In this document: positions 39,101-49,640 of the stretch, one piece after another
How positions within the stretch are numbered: position 1 is the first letter of the stretch
Layout of the letters: each line of letters starts with the position of its first letter
From: Siderastrea siderea
Lineage: Eukaryota; Cnidaria; Anthozoa; Scleractinia; Rhizangiidae
NCBI GenBank assembly: GCA_964030785.1
Contig: OZ034971.1
Coordinates: forward strand, 43,230,804-43,294,803
Length of the DNA: 64,000 nucleotides
Reading direction: 5' to 3'
Notes under the pieces: generated by a model
What the model saw: only the letters and a program-made list of their open reading frames with translations
Told to the model about the DNA's origin: nothing
Database searches by the model: none
Program-made: the position numbers and the translations under genes

Positions 39101-39393
39101 CCTGACACTGTAAAACCTAGTTATTTAGAGAAACGGGAAGGTAAATAGCATCTCATCTAGGAGGGAGATCTTTCAGTCAGTCTAGTTAGAAATTGGATGG
39201 CGAAAATCAACACTATTGACCCCAAGGCTTACCAGTCCTGTTCTTGTGTGAAATAATTGTTACAGGCTTAGTGTTAAGTTTGCAAAAATATCTTGTTTAA
39301 ATGTAAGGTTGAATCTAAATTCATGTAGTCACTTATACTCCCTTTTTTCATTTTTGTTTTTAGGGACTGTTCAGTGCTGAGGACTTCAAGTAG
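22886..39393 (+). CDS. ATP6V1F: V-type proton ATPase subunit F
   Basis: Complete 126-aa model in five exons: 22886-22948, 23025-23106, 27501-27583, 37591-37713 and 39364-39393. All junctions are GT-AG and the phases close to a 381-bp CDS. Subunit F sits in the central rotor stalk of the cytosolic V1 sector and couples ATP hydrolysis to proton pumping into lysosomes and other compartments. The protein starts [20 protein letters not shown]; exon 2 carries the family signature [13 protein letters not shown]; exon 3 [20 protein letters not shown]; exon 4 [20 protein letters not shown] and [20 protein letters not shown]; exon 5 GLFSAEDFK. Length is close to the roughly 120 aa usual in animals. The coding part covers 381 bp of 16.5 kb; introns 2 and 3 are filled with transposons. 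Confidence 0.96.
23648..23840. mobile_element. Short MITE, CAGGGGCAGATCCAG ends (hAT-like)
   Basis: The left end CAGGGGCAGATCCAG pairs with the right end CTGGACCCGCCACTG, and poly-G/poly-C stretches lie inside each end. CA...TG termini of this kind are common in hAT-derived MITEs. I could not find a convincing 8-bp target duplication, so the superfamily is tentative. It lies in ATP6V1F intron 2. Confidence 0.55.
25330..25640. promoter_or_regulatory. Possible captured promoter inside the CATAG element
   Basis: A less AT-rich island contains an inverted CCAAT box (CCATTGG, about 25510), CACGTG (about 25528) and, on plus, AACATGGCGGACAATCGTGG (25601-25620). On minus, a strong donor AAAAGG|GTAAGT lies at about 25338 and an acceptor TCTCTTTGCAG at about 25155, leading into an open stretch to 24918. 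The arrangement resembles the 5' end of a gene on the minus strand, but no product is recognised. Confidence 0.3.
25770..25795. repeat. (ATT)n microsatellite
   Basis: About eight ATT units. It follows the phrase GGACCTCCCTGAAAACC, which may be the tail of a dispersed repeat. Confidence 0.85.
27091..27143. repeat. (TTA)n microsatellite
   Basis: Imperfect TTA/ATT repeats with a single G interruption, in ATP6V1F intron 2. Confidence 0.85.
27612..30047. mobile_element. 2.4-kb TTAA-flanked DNA transposon, AGTGGCACTGGGAC ends
   Basis: AGTGGCACTGGGAC at the left and GTCCCAGTGCCACT at the right, each next to TTAA (27608-27611 and 30048-30051). The TTAA duplication places it with piggyBac/Kolobok-type elements. 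An open frame on minus (29810-29409, 133 codons) begins [19 protein letters not shown] but matches no transposase domain I recognise. The element begins 25 bp after ATP6V1F exon 3, so it almost abuts the donor site. Confidence 0.75.
30118..31618. mobile_element. 1.5-kb TTAA-flanked DNA transposon, GGTATCATGGTACCCC ends
   Basis: The left end GGTATCATGGTACCCCAAA and the right end TTTGGGGTACCCTGATACC match at 18 of 19 positions. TTAA lies outside both (30114-30117 and 31619-31622). Overlapping open frames of about 90 codons on both strands at 30268-30649 have no recognised domain. Probably non-autonomous. Confidence 0.75.
33441..33462. repeat. (AAAT)n microsatellite
   Basis: Five AAAT-type units in the loop of the foldback element. 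Confidence 0.8.
34083..36006. mobile_element. 1.9-kb nested transposon with 5-bp target duplication (hAT-like)
   Basis: The ends CAAGGCTGCTGCCTAA and TTAGGCAGCAGCCTTG are perfect complements. CACAG flanks both sides (34078-34082 and 36007-36011). The uninterrupted left arm of the host foldback element continues across this point, which confirms the insertion. CA...TG ends with a 5-bp duplication fit the hAT5 group. Subterminal GGGAGCCC / GGGCTCCC / GGCGCCC words recur. No transposase open frame is evident (longest about 88 codons), so it is probably non-autonomous. Confidence 0.8.
37984..38066. mobile_element. 83-bp hairpin, ACAAATTGACGTCAG arms
   Basis: AACAAATTGACGTCAGTTTTTTATGACG pairs with CGTATAAAAAAACTGATGTC and ATTTGTT across a short loop (arms read in two pieces here). 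It looks like a miniature inverted-repeat element in ATP6V1F intron 4. Confidence 0.55.
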
Positions 39394-39590
39394 TCCAAAT
39401 ATACAACACTAGAATAATTAAATGTAATTGGTTCAAAAAGAGATTCTGCTTAAAAATTTTGTCAAGAACTTCATTTACCACTCAATTACTGATAATCATT
39501 TAATGGGTAAAGACAAGAAAGATCACAGTTATTTAAAAAAGGACAGAACCTTACAAATTTAACTTATTCAAATAAATGTAAAGAAGATCC
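39394..39590 (+). other. ATP6V1F: ATP6V1F 3' UTR with AATAAA supplied by a hairpin repeat
   Basis: The first AATAAA after the stop codon is at 39571-39576, about 180 bp downstream. It lies within the left arm of the palindrome at 39570-39708. A transcript ending there would carry the repeat end in its 3' UTR. Confidence 0.4.
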
Positions 39591-39708
39591 TCGCAGTTAT
39601 TAACGCAACTTATGCAGTTGCGAAAAGAAAGCCTGAAAAAATCAGGCTTTCTTTTCGCAACTGCATAAGTTGCGTTAATAACTGCGAGGATCTTCTTTAC
39701 ATTTATTT
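39570..39708. mobile_element. Near-perfect 139-bp hairpin element
   Basis: The two arms of about 67 bp are exact complements as far as I can read. They start AAATAAATGTAAAGAAGATC and include GCAGTTATTAACGCAACTTA. The loop is about 5 bases, between GCCTGA and TCAGGC. Perfect arms suggest recent insertion or gene conversion. Confidence 0.85.
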
Positions 39709-40139
39709 CTTCATTCCACAGTTCATATATATGAATTTCATATATTCATAATTTTATAATTTATACAATAATGAATTTGTGGAATATCAGTCAAAATATG
39801 TTCCTTAAATCACAATCTACAGTGTAACTCTGTTAATCCCACCATCCCCAGGCCATAAAATGTGACCATGTTAGTGGAAAGGTATGGCCAGTTTCAAGGG
39901 GTATTTGAATAAGAAGGTGAATGCCCATAATAATGAGATGGTTGTATTTATGGGTGGCTGTAAGATGAGGTTTCAATGTCACTTTCTATTATCCTTTTCA
40001 TTGCTGGATTATTTTTGTCTTAAGCCAAGAGTCTCCTCTCTATTTAGGGTATGTTGGTTAGTTACTGCATCTGAGGGTGTATGATTTGAATACTGGTCTG
40101 TGCTACCAGGTTGTTTCCATAAACAAAAAACTCTACGTC

Positions 40140-40490
40140 ACCACAGGTAGTCCACAATAGTTGAGAAAAGGGATAATAAATAAAATTATCAACTTGCGTA
40201 TGTTGTTCGTTTCCTGTGGTTGTGTGCAGCATCAAACTGATTGATGCTAGTGACAGGACTGTAGTCGTGAGCTGAGCTGTTTTTGTGCGCGAGCGGATTT
40301 CAGTTATGCTAACTCAGTTCTGCTCGCGTGCAAAACAGCTCAGCTCACGACTGCCCTGTACTATCGTTAGCATCTATCAGCTTGATGATGCACACAAAAG
40401 AAAACCACACTGACAGGAAATGAACAACATATGCAAGTTGATAATTTTATTTATTATTTCTTTTCTCAACTATTGTGGACTACCTGTGGT
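40140..40490. mobile_element. 351-bp palindromic MITE
   Basis: ACCACAGGTAGTCCACAATA at the left pairs with TATTGTGGACTACCTGTGGT at the right. Inner blocks GTGAGCTGAGCTGTTTT / AAAACAGCTCAGCTCAC pair near the centre (about 40326). No target duplication could be assigned. Confidence 0.75.
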
Positions 40491-40730
40491 TCCACATTTC
40501 CTCTTTCCATGTAGTGTATACTAGCAAACCAATAGGAGGTAACCCAGTTCTGCTTATACAAGTTATTATTATTCCACTCGCACCATTTTACCATGTAAGG
40601 TCAAGAGAACGTGCAAAATATGCCACGGTATTATGTATTGCACTGCAAAATCCAGATTTCACAGGTTTTCTGACTGCAGGACTGGAAAAACCAAATTTTG
40701 ACGTGATTTTTTCAAGTGGAATACTAAATC

Positions 40731-40873
40731 TCTTATTCGATGGCTTGACATATAATACGAAATGACATTTTGCTCATTGCTCGTATTTTTCCTTGCCCCT
40801 TTGGGGCTCAGAAAAATACTACGCAACTCGCAAAATATCCACGCGTATTATATGTTAAACCATCGAATAAGAT
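40731..40873. mobile_element. 143-bp inverted-repeat MITE
   Basis: TCTTATTCGATGG at the left pairs with CCATCGAATAAGA at the right. The next bases, ACATATAATACG and CGTATTATATGT, also pair. Non-coding. Confidence 0.65.
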
Positions 40874-42978
40874 GTATTTATTCCATTAAGTATCTCTCCA
40901 AGTGAGTCTTTGTTCTCCTTTCAAGGGATTCAACTGTGTTTATATCAGTACCATCAGGTATAGAATACCAAAACTTGGTTGTATTCTTAGCAGTCATGGA
41001 TGATTTGAGATCATGTGGAAATCATCTTGAATGTCCATGATGATTTTATAACTGATAGATTGTATTATGTACAGGAAATGTAAAGATTCAACAGTTGGTT
41101 GTAGGAACTGTGTTTTGTATGTTGCTGTGTTAACATGTTTTGTAGTTGGGAGGAGGGTGAGGGGAGAAAATGTTCCAATGTCAAACAGATGATAATTGAG
41201 TTTCTATGATTTAAACTGTGGTGCTGCATCAGTGGGGGAGTGAAACACTTTTATCTGACAATTTTATATCAGAAAATGAATTTCTCTTTACATTATCAAT
41301 ACTTGTTCAAACATTGAAGTGATGAGAATAAAGAAAATGATCACCAAGGATGAGATGTCTTGATATTTAGACAAATTCTCCTTACTAGTCCCATAAGAAA
41401 TGTATGGAGAACAGTAAGGAGAATATGTAGTTTTATATCAGGGCCTAAGTTGTTAACTGATGTATGGTAAATTTCCCATCACATGGGGATTCAAATGCTG
41501 GCATTTTGACCATTCCATTGATGAAGGGCTAACACTGAAAATGTTGGCTTTTAGATTTCGTTATGGTGGTCAATTAACCGGTATCTTTTACCAGCCCAGT
41601 TGATATCCAATTGGACTGAAATGTCAGCTATCTAATGAGTGAGGGAAGGAGTGAGGGTGGCCTTCTTCTGCACTTTATTCTGCCCTCTCCCCCCCCCTCC
41701 CCATTCAGCTTGCCAGAACATGAAGAAAGGCATTACAGGTCACAGTCATGACTGCATTAACACAGTGTTTGGTTACAAATTGGTTCTGAAGAGTCTGAAT
41801 GCCTTTCATAAAGACACACCACTTTGAAGTCTTCTTGAAAATACTCTGGTAGACCTGTAATTTTGATTGAGAATTTTCTCTCCTGGTTTCCTAAAGAAAG
41901 TGAGATCAGCAATGATTTAAAAACTGCATGCACACAGAAAACTTGTGTCATTTCAGTGTTCTGTGCTTTACATTCTCACAAGGCACACTCAATTTCAATG
42001 AAAAAACAAGTCAGTTGTATTATATAGAGGATATCACACAGTGGCATGAAGATACAAATTTTATTTTCAAGTGGTAAAAACATTGTTTTTTACCATGAGA
42101 ACAAAATTCATATCTTCATACTGCTGTGTAATTTTCTTTTCATAATATAGACGAGCACTTTTGGACAAACAGTGTAAAAGCGTGAAATTATGTCATCTAT
42201 ATCTTCACTAGTGAGGATATGGAAAATATGCCACTTGTGTCCCAGATGTAGGTTCGTGTGAACTACACGAGTGGTCTATTTTCCACTAAAACACTCTTGT
42301 CTTTATAATAATATACTATGGTAACATACAATTGATCAAGACAACTGATTTGATAACTGAGTGGTTAAAAATAATTTTATTTGTATTACAAACGATTCAA
42401 ACTAGTACATATAATGTAAAAACATGCAGAACAAAATGTACCATAAGTAATTGTAGATTTTTTTATGTGCAAAGGATGCTTGCTGTGTACAGGCAATAAT
42501 TTTATTCATTAATGTAAAATTCTTGGTACAAAAATGTCATGTACATGTAGTATGAAAATTAAGAACTCAGGTAAATAAATTAAATACTGTAACATTCTTA
42601 GCAGTTTCTTTTAGTTTCTTCCTGTTATACAATGCATGAGTCAATCACGAAAGCTAGTGTTTGGAATTGTTGTAACTTTCTGGCGATTGTTATTGAAACG
42701 AGTTTGCAAAAATGGTCAGTTCTTGAGGTTTAATAACTGTAGCTTAAAAATTCCAAAAATTCCATTGACAATTTTACTCAAAGTTCATAACATCAATTTG
42801 TTAAGAAGTGAAATGAATGCACTGTTTCTTGGTGATATGTTTTGGTTTAAAGTCATGCAGAGATTTGTGTGACATAAAAGACTCAAGCGATACGATATAA
42901 AAATGTTTCCATAATTACAATATACATAAATTGTAGTTTTAGAGCTTCAAATGAACACTAGCTACTAACAATAATTAA
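40874..42978. other. Intergenic DNA between ATP6V1F and the deoxynucleoside kinase
   Basis: Convergent gene ends. A C-rich run lies near 41689-41702. A diverged, inverted copy of the repeat at 46042-46227 lies at about 41283-41400. The part just left of 42979 is expected to contain the kinase 3' UTR (minus strand), with an AATAAA-type signal near 42500. Confidence 0.4.
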
Positions 42979-45900
42979 TTATGCTTCTACAGAGGAAACT
43001 AGTTGCTGTGGTAAACAGTCTCCTAATTTCTTGACACTCTTTGTTTGGATCTGTGGCTGTTCCTGTAAAAAGGAAAAGAACATTGTAACCCTTAAAGAGG
43101 CTGTATCATGGTGGTTCGACGACTGGTCTCTGACATTGAATTAATTCCTTCTAGACGACATTTTTAAAAGGTTGCTCCGGACTTTCGTGGGAGTCCTCCC
43201 GTGTTCTCTGGGAAAAAATTCGTGTGCACACCATTTTAAAGGAAAACACGGCAAACTATATATCGTTGGAAAGGTTAATAAAATGTAGATTTTGGGGAAA
43301 AAAAGTATATGAATTGCCGGTTTTTTTAATTCCGCCGAAGAAAATTGCAATAATGACCATGAAAATGACCATGCATCTTTCAATCAGATGAATTAATAGG
43401 GTATCAAAATTTGCAGATTTCTGTGAAATTTGGCCTGAACATTCCTTTATTTATTTATTCAGCTTTGCCACACACCAAAAGTGTGTCGGGGATTTTTGAA
43501 ATTTAAAATATTTCACCTGTGGACAGATTAACTCACTTGACAGATTAATTAAAAAATAACGAGTCAGAATATCGAAAAATGCTCACAAAATTTTGTGATT
43601 GACACTGTGAAGTTATTTTGCCACATATTTTGAATGACACATGGTCATTTTCAGGGTTGTTTGCGATTTTCATTTGCAGAATTTAAGAAACCGGCAATTC
43701 ATATTTTTCCCAAAATCTACATTTGTTCACCTTTCCAATGACACATAGTTTGCTATGTTTTCCTTTAAAATGGTGCACATACAAATTCTTTCCCCGAGGA
43801 CACCTGCAAAGGTCCAGAGTAACCTTAACTCCACATGAACAAGTGGGTACTGGCAACATACATGTAGTGACAGGGTTAACATCCCATCCATGGGGGAATA
43901 ACAATACTCTCAGTCTTTTGACATGGTGGGACTTACAGTGTGGTATGCTATCAACATCAATCCCAAAATTTATGAGGTTCTATTTTTTTTGCCTTTCTTG
44001 TTTTGTCCATATTAAATCAACAAATACTATGAAGGTACACCCACAACTAATCTGGGATAAATAGACAGAACTACCAGACATTGCAAGCAGGCTGACAGTG
44101 TACACGTAATTAATCCACATATTAATACAAACCTCTTCATCCTCACTGATCATTGCTTCTGGAATGGTATGATTTAATGTCAACACATTCTTTACCAGTG
44201 ACATGTCTGATATTCTGTGAGCAAATAAAGGTATGGTAAGTGTTGTCAATCAAGAGCCACCTTGCATATATAGCAATTCCCCCCTCCTCCCCACATTAGG
44301 ACAGTAGAGTGCTTACAGTGTAGCCAAGGAGATTAGTTTTCAAAATTCTCTGACATTTCCCTGAAACAGGAAACTCTCCCTGACTAAATAAAATAATACA
44401 AGGCACAGATAACAGCAACCAACCTCCCATTATACAGGCATCCTTTCCACCGATAAGCAAAAGTTGTCCCTAATATGACAGTGACCTCAATTTTTTCTTT
44501 CAGCTTTTGATGCATATAAATCCATGCAGTAAAATTGTCCATTTTCCTTGACTTTTAATCAAAATATTAATTTTCAGACTACAGTTCCCTGACCCTGAAG
44601 AATTTTTGTTTTTCTGACCACTTCCTAACCTGTGGCGACCCTGGATCGAGGGATTAACTGCATGACTTACTCCTTCAATCATTACCTATTTGTTTTAGTT
44701 TTAACTTGAGCATACACATCTAATACATATGGGACTAGATTGACTTTGTTTCTTCCTACCCACCCACCCTGGGTGATGGCCGATGTTTACGTGAGATCCT
44801 TGCACACGGCAGGCTGATACATATTTCTACAAGCAATACTTACAGTTTGGTGAAGGCTTCCCTGTTTTCCTGGTTCCACACAGGGACCTGGCCTTTCTTA
44901 ATGTCTTCTGCCACCTGCCAGAAGACGATAATGATATATAATATTGGTTGGCAATGTACATTAAGAGTAGGAAGAAAAGTAGAGTGAGATAAAAGGCAAT
45001 TAATGGGTATTTGACCCTTCTGTGGTACAAGAAAAAAGACACTGCTCAGAAAACCTTCCCTGAAAGCCTAGATTGGATTTACTGTTTTTTAAACACTACA
45101 AAATGCTATGAAGCCTAAAATTATTGCTGTCTGTTCAAAAATTATAAGAAATAACAGTCCACTACTAAGAATTTTACACCTACATGATTTTATTTTAATC
45201 ATGACTACCAACCTCATACTTGTAACCAAAGTCTGTCCAATCGTACACCAAGACCCTAGAGCCAACATTCCTACCAAAAATGATAAAAATTACATAAAAT
45301 TAAGCTCACAATACATTTTTGTATGGCCACATTGCAGGATTCACTTATATTAATTTTTTACTACAGAAGCTCAGAATAGATTTGGCTTCCTAGAAACCAT
45401 TGCTCAAATTCTAGGTCTAAATTCCTCTCATAATATCCCCTGAATGTCTTTTGAATAAAAATTGACTAATACAGACTATAGGACAACTTTTTGCAGTAGG
45501 TCTGATATTATTTGTTTGTTTTACCTTCCTTAAAGTGCACCTCACCCCAAAATATTATTTTCACTATAAACCTTTTTCTTTTTACCAAATCTTGACTTTA
45601 GTATGTTACACAGGGAATACACCCATACCCCTTCTGACTCAGTCATGTCCCAAATGATGCTCAGTTTTTCGTAAGTTTTGAAGCCCATAAAAAAGTCAAA
45701 AACTGCAAATAATGGCTAAACGTTTTTGAAATAGGTGCAAAGTGTTAGATTAATGGAAAAAACATTTTGGTGCTAGGTGCACTTTAACTGTTGTAAAATT
45801 ATGTAAAAGAATTATAATTTGCTTTACCTCATTTCATCTAAAAACTTGTGATAAGATGCATCAAGTCCCTTAAGGTACTCCAAGGGAATACCACTCTCAT

Positions 45901-48744
45901 AATCCTAATAAGTGAAAAATACAAATGACAAACTTCTCAATTTTGATTAATTATTATTTTCAAGCTTTCTCACTGGTTCACCAAAGACAAAAGAAAGACA
46001 AAACTTGATAGCGTTTTAAGCGCACAGCATTAGCCTTTTAAGCCCCAATATTAACATCCATATTCTCCTCACTATTCTCCTCATATTTCTTGTTACTAGT
46101 TGGGAGAATTTGATTAGAAATCAATACATTTTATCATTGGTGATCACTTCCTTTGTTCTCATGACCTTTATATTTGATCAAGTAGTAATACTGTAAGGAG
46201 AAATTAGATGCTTGTCACTATTGGGGCTTAAAGGGTAAAAAAACTTCCGCTATAAAGGATAAGTCTCGGGTTAGTTGGCTACAGCTTGTCTCAGGCCCCG
46301 CAGTGGCTAATGAAATTCATTGGCTTTGTAGAGGTGAATGAACAAAATTCATTAGCTCCTGGATTATGTCATTTATGCCGTTGTTGGATTTGTCAACTTA
46401 AGCTCAAGCCAGGCAAGACTGTCCTGATGCAGATGTTTCTTATCACTGCAATAAGTCAGTTATGATACTGTACCCTTCCTCGTCCAAGAATTCTTTGATT
46501 ACAGGTCTCCGGTGAAACATCAAGATATAAGGTGGTGTGAGGAATCAAAACTGCTTTCAATGCTTGCTTTCGTAGTTCCTTGTAGTACTCATAACCTAAA
46601 AAGATGCAAGATGTATCATATTTTACACAGGTTTGTTGGTAAATCGTTGGGGTGCAGGGCACAGAGTCCCTGATGTGCATGGGTGGTTTGCCATATGCTA
46701 GTGGGTGTTTCATTTACTCGGGATAAACTCAGACAGGGTTTCCACCAGTCAGGTTCAAACAATTTTCCTGATTTTTCCTTGACTTTTCTTTGACCACAAG
46801 GCAATATTGTCACCAACCATACATGATGAATCCTCTGGTTGCAATACAACTTTATCAAAATTGGAAAAAATCCTTATCAAACCAAGTGGCAAATAAAAAC
46901 ATGAAATTCCATGACTTTTCAGTGACTTTGAGGTACAATTAATAATTTTCCTGACTTGTTTAAAACTTCTCTGACATTTCCCTCACCTCGAAAAAATTAT
47001 ATTTTCCCTTGCCATGGTAACCCTGTCAGGTTCCGTTTCAGGATGAGTAAAATGCACTTGTAAGTTGTTAAGAATCCTAAGCACAATCAGGTTTTAACCA
47101 CAGCATTTCAATTGTTTTTAGATTCTTCATACCTGAGGGGTTTCAATAAAATTTGAAGTAGGCAGCTCGTCTGAATAGAGTAACCGACTATCAACTAGGG
47201 GTTTGAAACAATCTTCCTTTAATTACTTTAATTTAGGGCAAAAAGTAGCCGACTTTTCTGAGCGAAATAGCCGACGCTTTTCGTCGGCCGTCGGTGCTTA
47301 TTGAAAGCACTGATACCTTCATGAGAGATGGAACCTTGTTGGTAATTCACTTCAGCAAAAACTGCATCACTGAAAACTGATCTGTCCAGCAACACCCCTT
47401 GACCTACAAAAGATTAAAATAAATGCTATGAATTCAGTGCTAGCCCTTAAAAACTGTTTTTTTTTTAATATCAAAATGTCCCGAAGACTACACCCTTTGA
47501 GGCAGCCCATACCTACTTTATGTCACCCTGACAAAATAATGCCACTTTAACAAAATAGCACAACTGTGGTATGCTGCAGCTAAACGGGTAAAACAATGAC
47601 TTGAGTTGGCATTGTTTGGGGTAGCCTGTTCCAGGCTCTCAGATAGTAGGGTCGGCGCGAACACAAGGGGAACGCGAAAATAATACGCGCGCGGGAGCCT
47701 GGGGAAAAATGGGGGTGGTGGCGGAAAAAGGACTCCCCAGCCCCCGCGCGTTTTTTCACCCTCGTTTTCTCTTCGCCCTTTTCCCCACTATCTCGGAGCC
47801 TGGAACAGGCTATGTTTGGGGAAAATGACCTGGCATTTGGTTTGTTCGTTACTTCCAATTCTGTGACAAAACTACCTCAATTATCACTTCAATACTATGA
47901 AGCATTCTAGACAACAAGAGGCAAATACTCAACAAAATTGAGAAAAGTGTGATTTAGAGTGATCTATCTGACTTACCAAACAATGAATAGATGGACATCA
48001 AAACCCTTATCAACACTAAGTGCTTTCTCGTGGTGGTAGACTGTCTGGTGGCAAGACCAAAAATTTTATCTCCTTATTCTTTAAAAACCTATGTGATAAG
48101 AATTCAGGTGTACTGCCCCCTTAAATAGTAATGAACTTGGGTAGGCGGAAGTGCCGTGACCAACCCCTCAATACTGCATTACTTTTTTATAGTTTCAGAA
48201 TAGAAGTAGAATTAGAACTGGTTGTATGACTGCTCTGTTTAAGAGCGAACACTATATCATGCCTAGAAAGTTCGTTAACATTCTGGTAGAATTTAAAATG
48301 AACACTTAACGTAAGCTGAAGCTTATAAAATATTTTCTTCAGTTCTTGTAAGCTCACAGCTAAGCACCTACCAGATTTGAGGACGTGTTCAGTTGCTGCG
48401 ATGTACGTCCTAAATCTTTGCCTGAAGATCCACAATTGCAGTTTCAAAGCATACTTCTTTGGGTCTTCGTAGAACTTAGCCAGGTAAGGATTTTTCGTCG
48501 TGGGTTCCAGGAACACTTTGTAATTTAACTGTCTCGCTAACTGGCAGGCAAGTGTGGATTTTCCAACTCCAATGTTTCCCTCCACGATGACAAGTTGTGC
48601 CGGCAAGGCCGAGCTTTGTACAGTCGACTTCAGTCCAATCATTGTCGTATAATTACTTGAACTTGACAAGATGATTTTCGAGTAACGATATCTGCTGAAA
48701 AAACCAAACCAACCCCATCGTATCAACGAGGGCATTTGACACAT
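42979..48744 (-). CDS. Deoxynucleoside kinase (dNK/dGK/TK2 family), probably mitochondrial
   Basis: Complete 317-aa model in eight exons: 48744-48372, 47403-47317, 46595-46474, 45904-45828, 45270-45213, 44914-44844, 44214-44133 and 43062-42979. Junctions are GT-AG and phases close. It phosphorylates deoxynucleosides for the dNTP salvage pathway. The P-loop reads VIVEGNIGVGKSTLACQLA. It is followed by FLEPTTKNPYLAKFYEDPKK, the DRS motif in QGVLLDRSVFSDAVFAEVNY, and a lid region RILGRGRDYESGIPLEYLKG. The substrate-loop sequence is closer to purine-type (dGK/dAK-like) kinases than to TK2, but I cannot settle substrate preference. The first 34 residues contain Arg and Lys but no acidic residue, are rich in Ser and aromatics, and look like a mitochondrial presequence. 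MPSL at residue 4 is an alternative start. Confidence 0.9.
43166..43827. mobile_element. 0.66-kb inverted-repeat element in kinase intron 7
   Basis: The left arm (about 43166-43328) and right arm (about 43684-43827) are diverged inverted copies. For example, CCATTTTAAAGGAAAACAC pairs with GTTTTCCTTTAAAATGG, and ATGAATTGCCGGTTT with AAACCGGCAATTCAT. The middle 350 bp is unique. Open frames on both strands at the arms (43141-43383, 43683-43904) are mirror images of each other and not genes. Confidence 0.7.
46042..46227. mobile_element. 186-bp TTAA-flanked MITE, GCCCCAATA ends
   Basis: Left end GCCCCAATATTAACATC, right end GATGCTTGTCACTATTGGGGC, with TTAA outside both (46038-46041, 46228-46231). 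A diverged copy in inverted orientation lies at about 41283-41400 (shared TGGTGATCA, TTCTCAT and GTAAGGAGAA words). In kinase intron 3. Confidence 0.7.
46734..47025. mobile_element. 292-bp MITE, CAGGGTTTCCACC ends (hAT-like)
   Basis: CAGGGTTTCCACC at the left and GGTAACCCTG at the right are inverted, with repeated TTTTCCTGAC/TTGACTTTTC words inside. The flanks TCAGA and TCAGG could be an imperfect 5-bp target duplication. In kinase intron 2. Related TTTTCCTTGACTTTT words occur near 44540, suggesting another fragment in intron 6. Confidence 0.55.
47622..47812. mobile_element. 191-bp GC-rich MITE with 9-bp target duplication (Mutator-like)
   Basis: TAGCCTGTTCCAGGCTC at the left pairs with GAGCCTGGAACAGGCTA at the right. 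TGTTTGGGG is duplicated exactly on both sides (47613-47621 and 47813-47821). A 9-bp duplication is characteristic of Mutator-like elements. The interior is rich in CG (ATAATACGCGCGCGGG, CCCCCGCGCG), unlike its AT-rich surroundings. In kinase intron 1. Confidence 0.85.
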
Positions 48745-49640
48745 TTGTACTCTGCAAATGTCTCCAAAATGGAAGGTTGCGTTCGATCATCATTCGATCG
48801 ATTTCACAAAACAAAGCGCGCTCGGAAATATTCCAAACAGCAACACAACAACTTCGACATTGTTGCGTCTCTTGCTATCGGTTTAAACTGAATAAAAGAC
48901 TATCTATCTCGTTTGCTGTTGTCTACATGCTGCAACGATTTTTTGCTCCTACGCAGTATTTGCCGCAAGAGACTGGTCAAAAGAAAGAGAATTTCAAACT
49001 CACCTATCTACTGGCGCGCTCCTTGTTCGAAAATTCTTCCCGCCAAAATGTGAGCTCCCGGGAGACTTTGCACGCAGTGCACGCTTCTCAACCTCGTTCC
49101 CAAGAACTCTGGAAACGAGGTTGCACGCTTTGCTGCGGGAAAGCTTGGATGAGCTGAGAGGGGCTGATAAAAACAGCTGAAAACGGCGAACATTTACCAT
49201 GGTAAGAGATTAAAACCTAAGCGAAACAGCTAACAGTGCAAAGTTTGGAGCAATTGCAGAATACCCGGCCACTTCATTTACATGTGTCGGAACGGTTTGA
49301 AGAACGAGGCATAACACAATAGGCACTTTTGTTATTCAATGAGATGGAAATAAGTGGCGGGGTATTCTGCAGGTAAGCCCAAAGTTTGAACATTTCATTT
49401 GCCATTCTAATGGTTTTAGAATGCTCGTTATGGCGAAAGTCAAGCCACAGTTTGGACAAACACCACGATAAATCACAACTTAGTTAACGCAGGCGTAAAT
49501 GACAACCAGTTTTTGTCTTGGCGAACTACTTATTTCGACCAGTAACAGCGCGAGTTCTTCGGCCAACGAGGGCAACGACGAAAGACTTACAACATCTGAA
49601 AATTACTTCCGCTCAGGTTATGCATATGCTTCCGCTCAGG
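48745..49640. other. Kinase upstream region with a possible divergent first exon
   Basis: The kinase promoter lies above 48744. On the plus strand, ATTTACCATG|GTAAGAG (49198-49202) is a start codon directly followed by a strong donor, which could end the first exon of a divergent gene. A short hairpin, AACCTCGTTCCCAAG against CTGGAAACGAGGTT, sits at about 49088-49123, probably a repeat remnant. Confidence 0.3.

Noticed and set aside
43141..43904. Two similar frames, on the minus strand at both arms
   Set aside because: They are parts of the arms of an inverted-repeat element, not paralogous genes.
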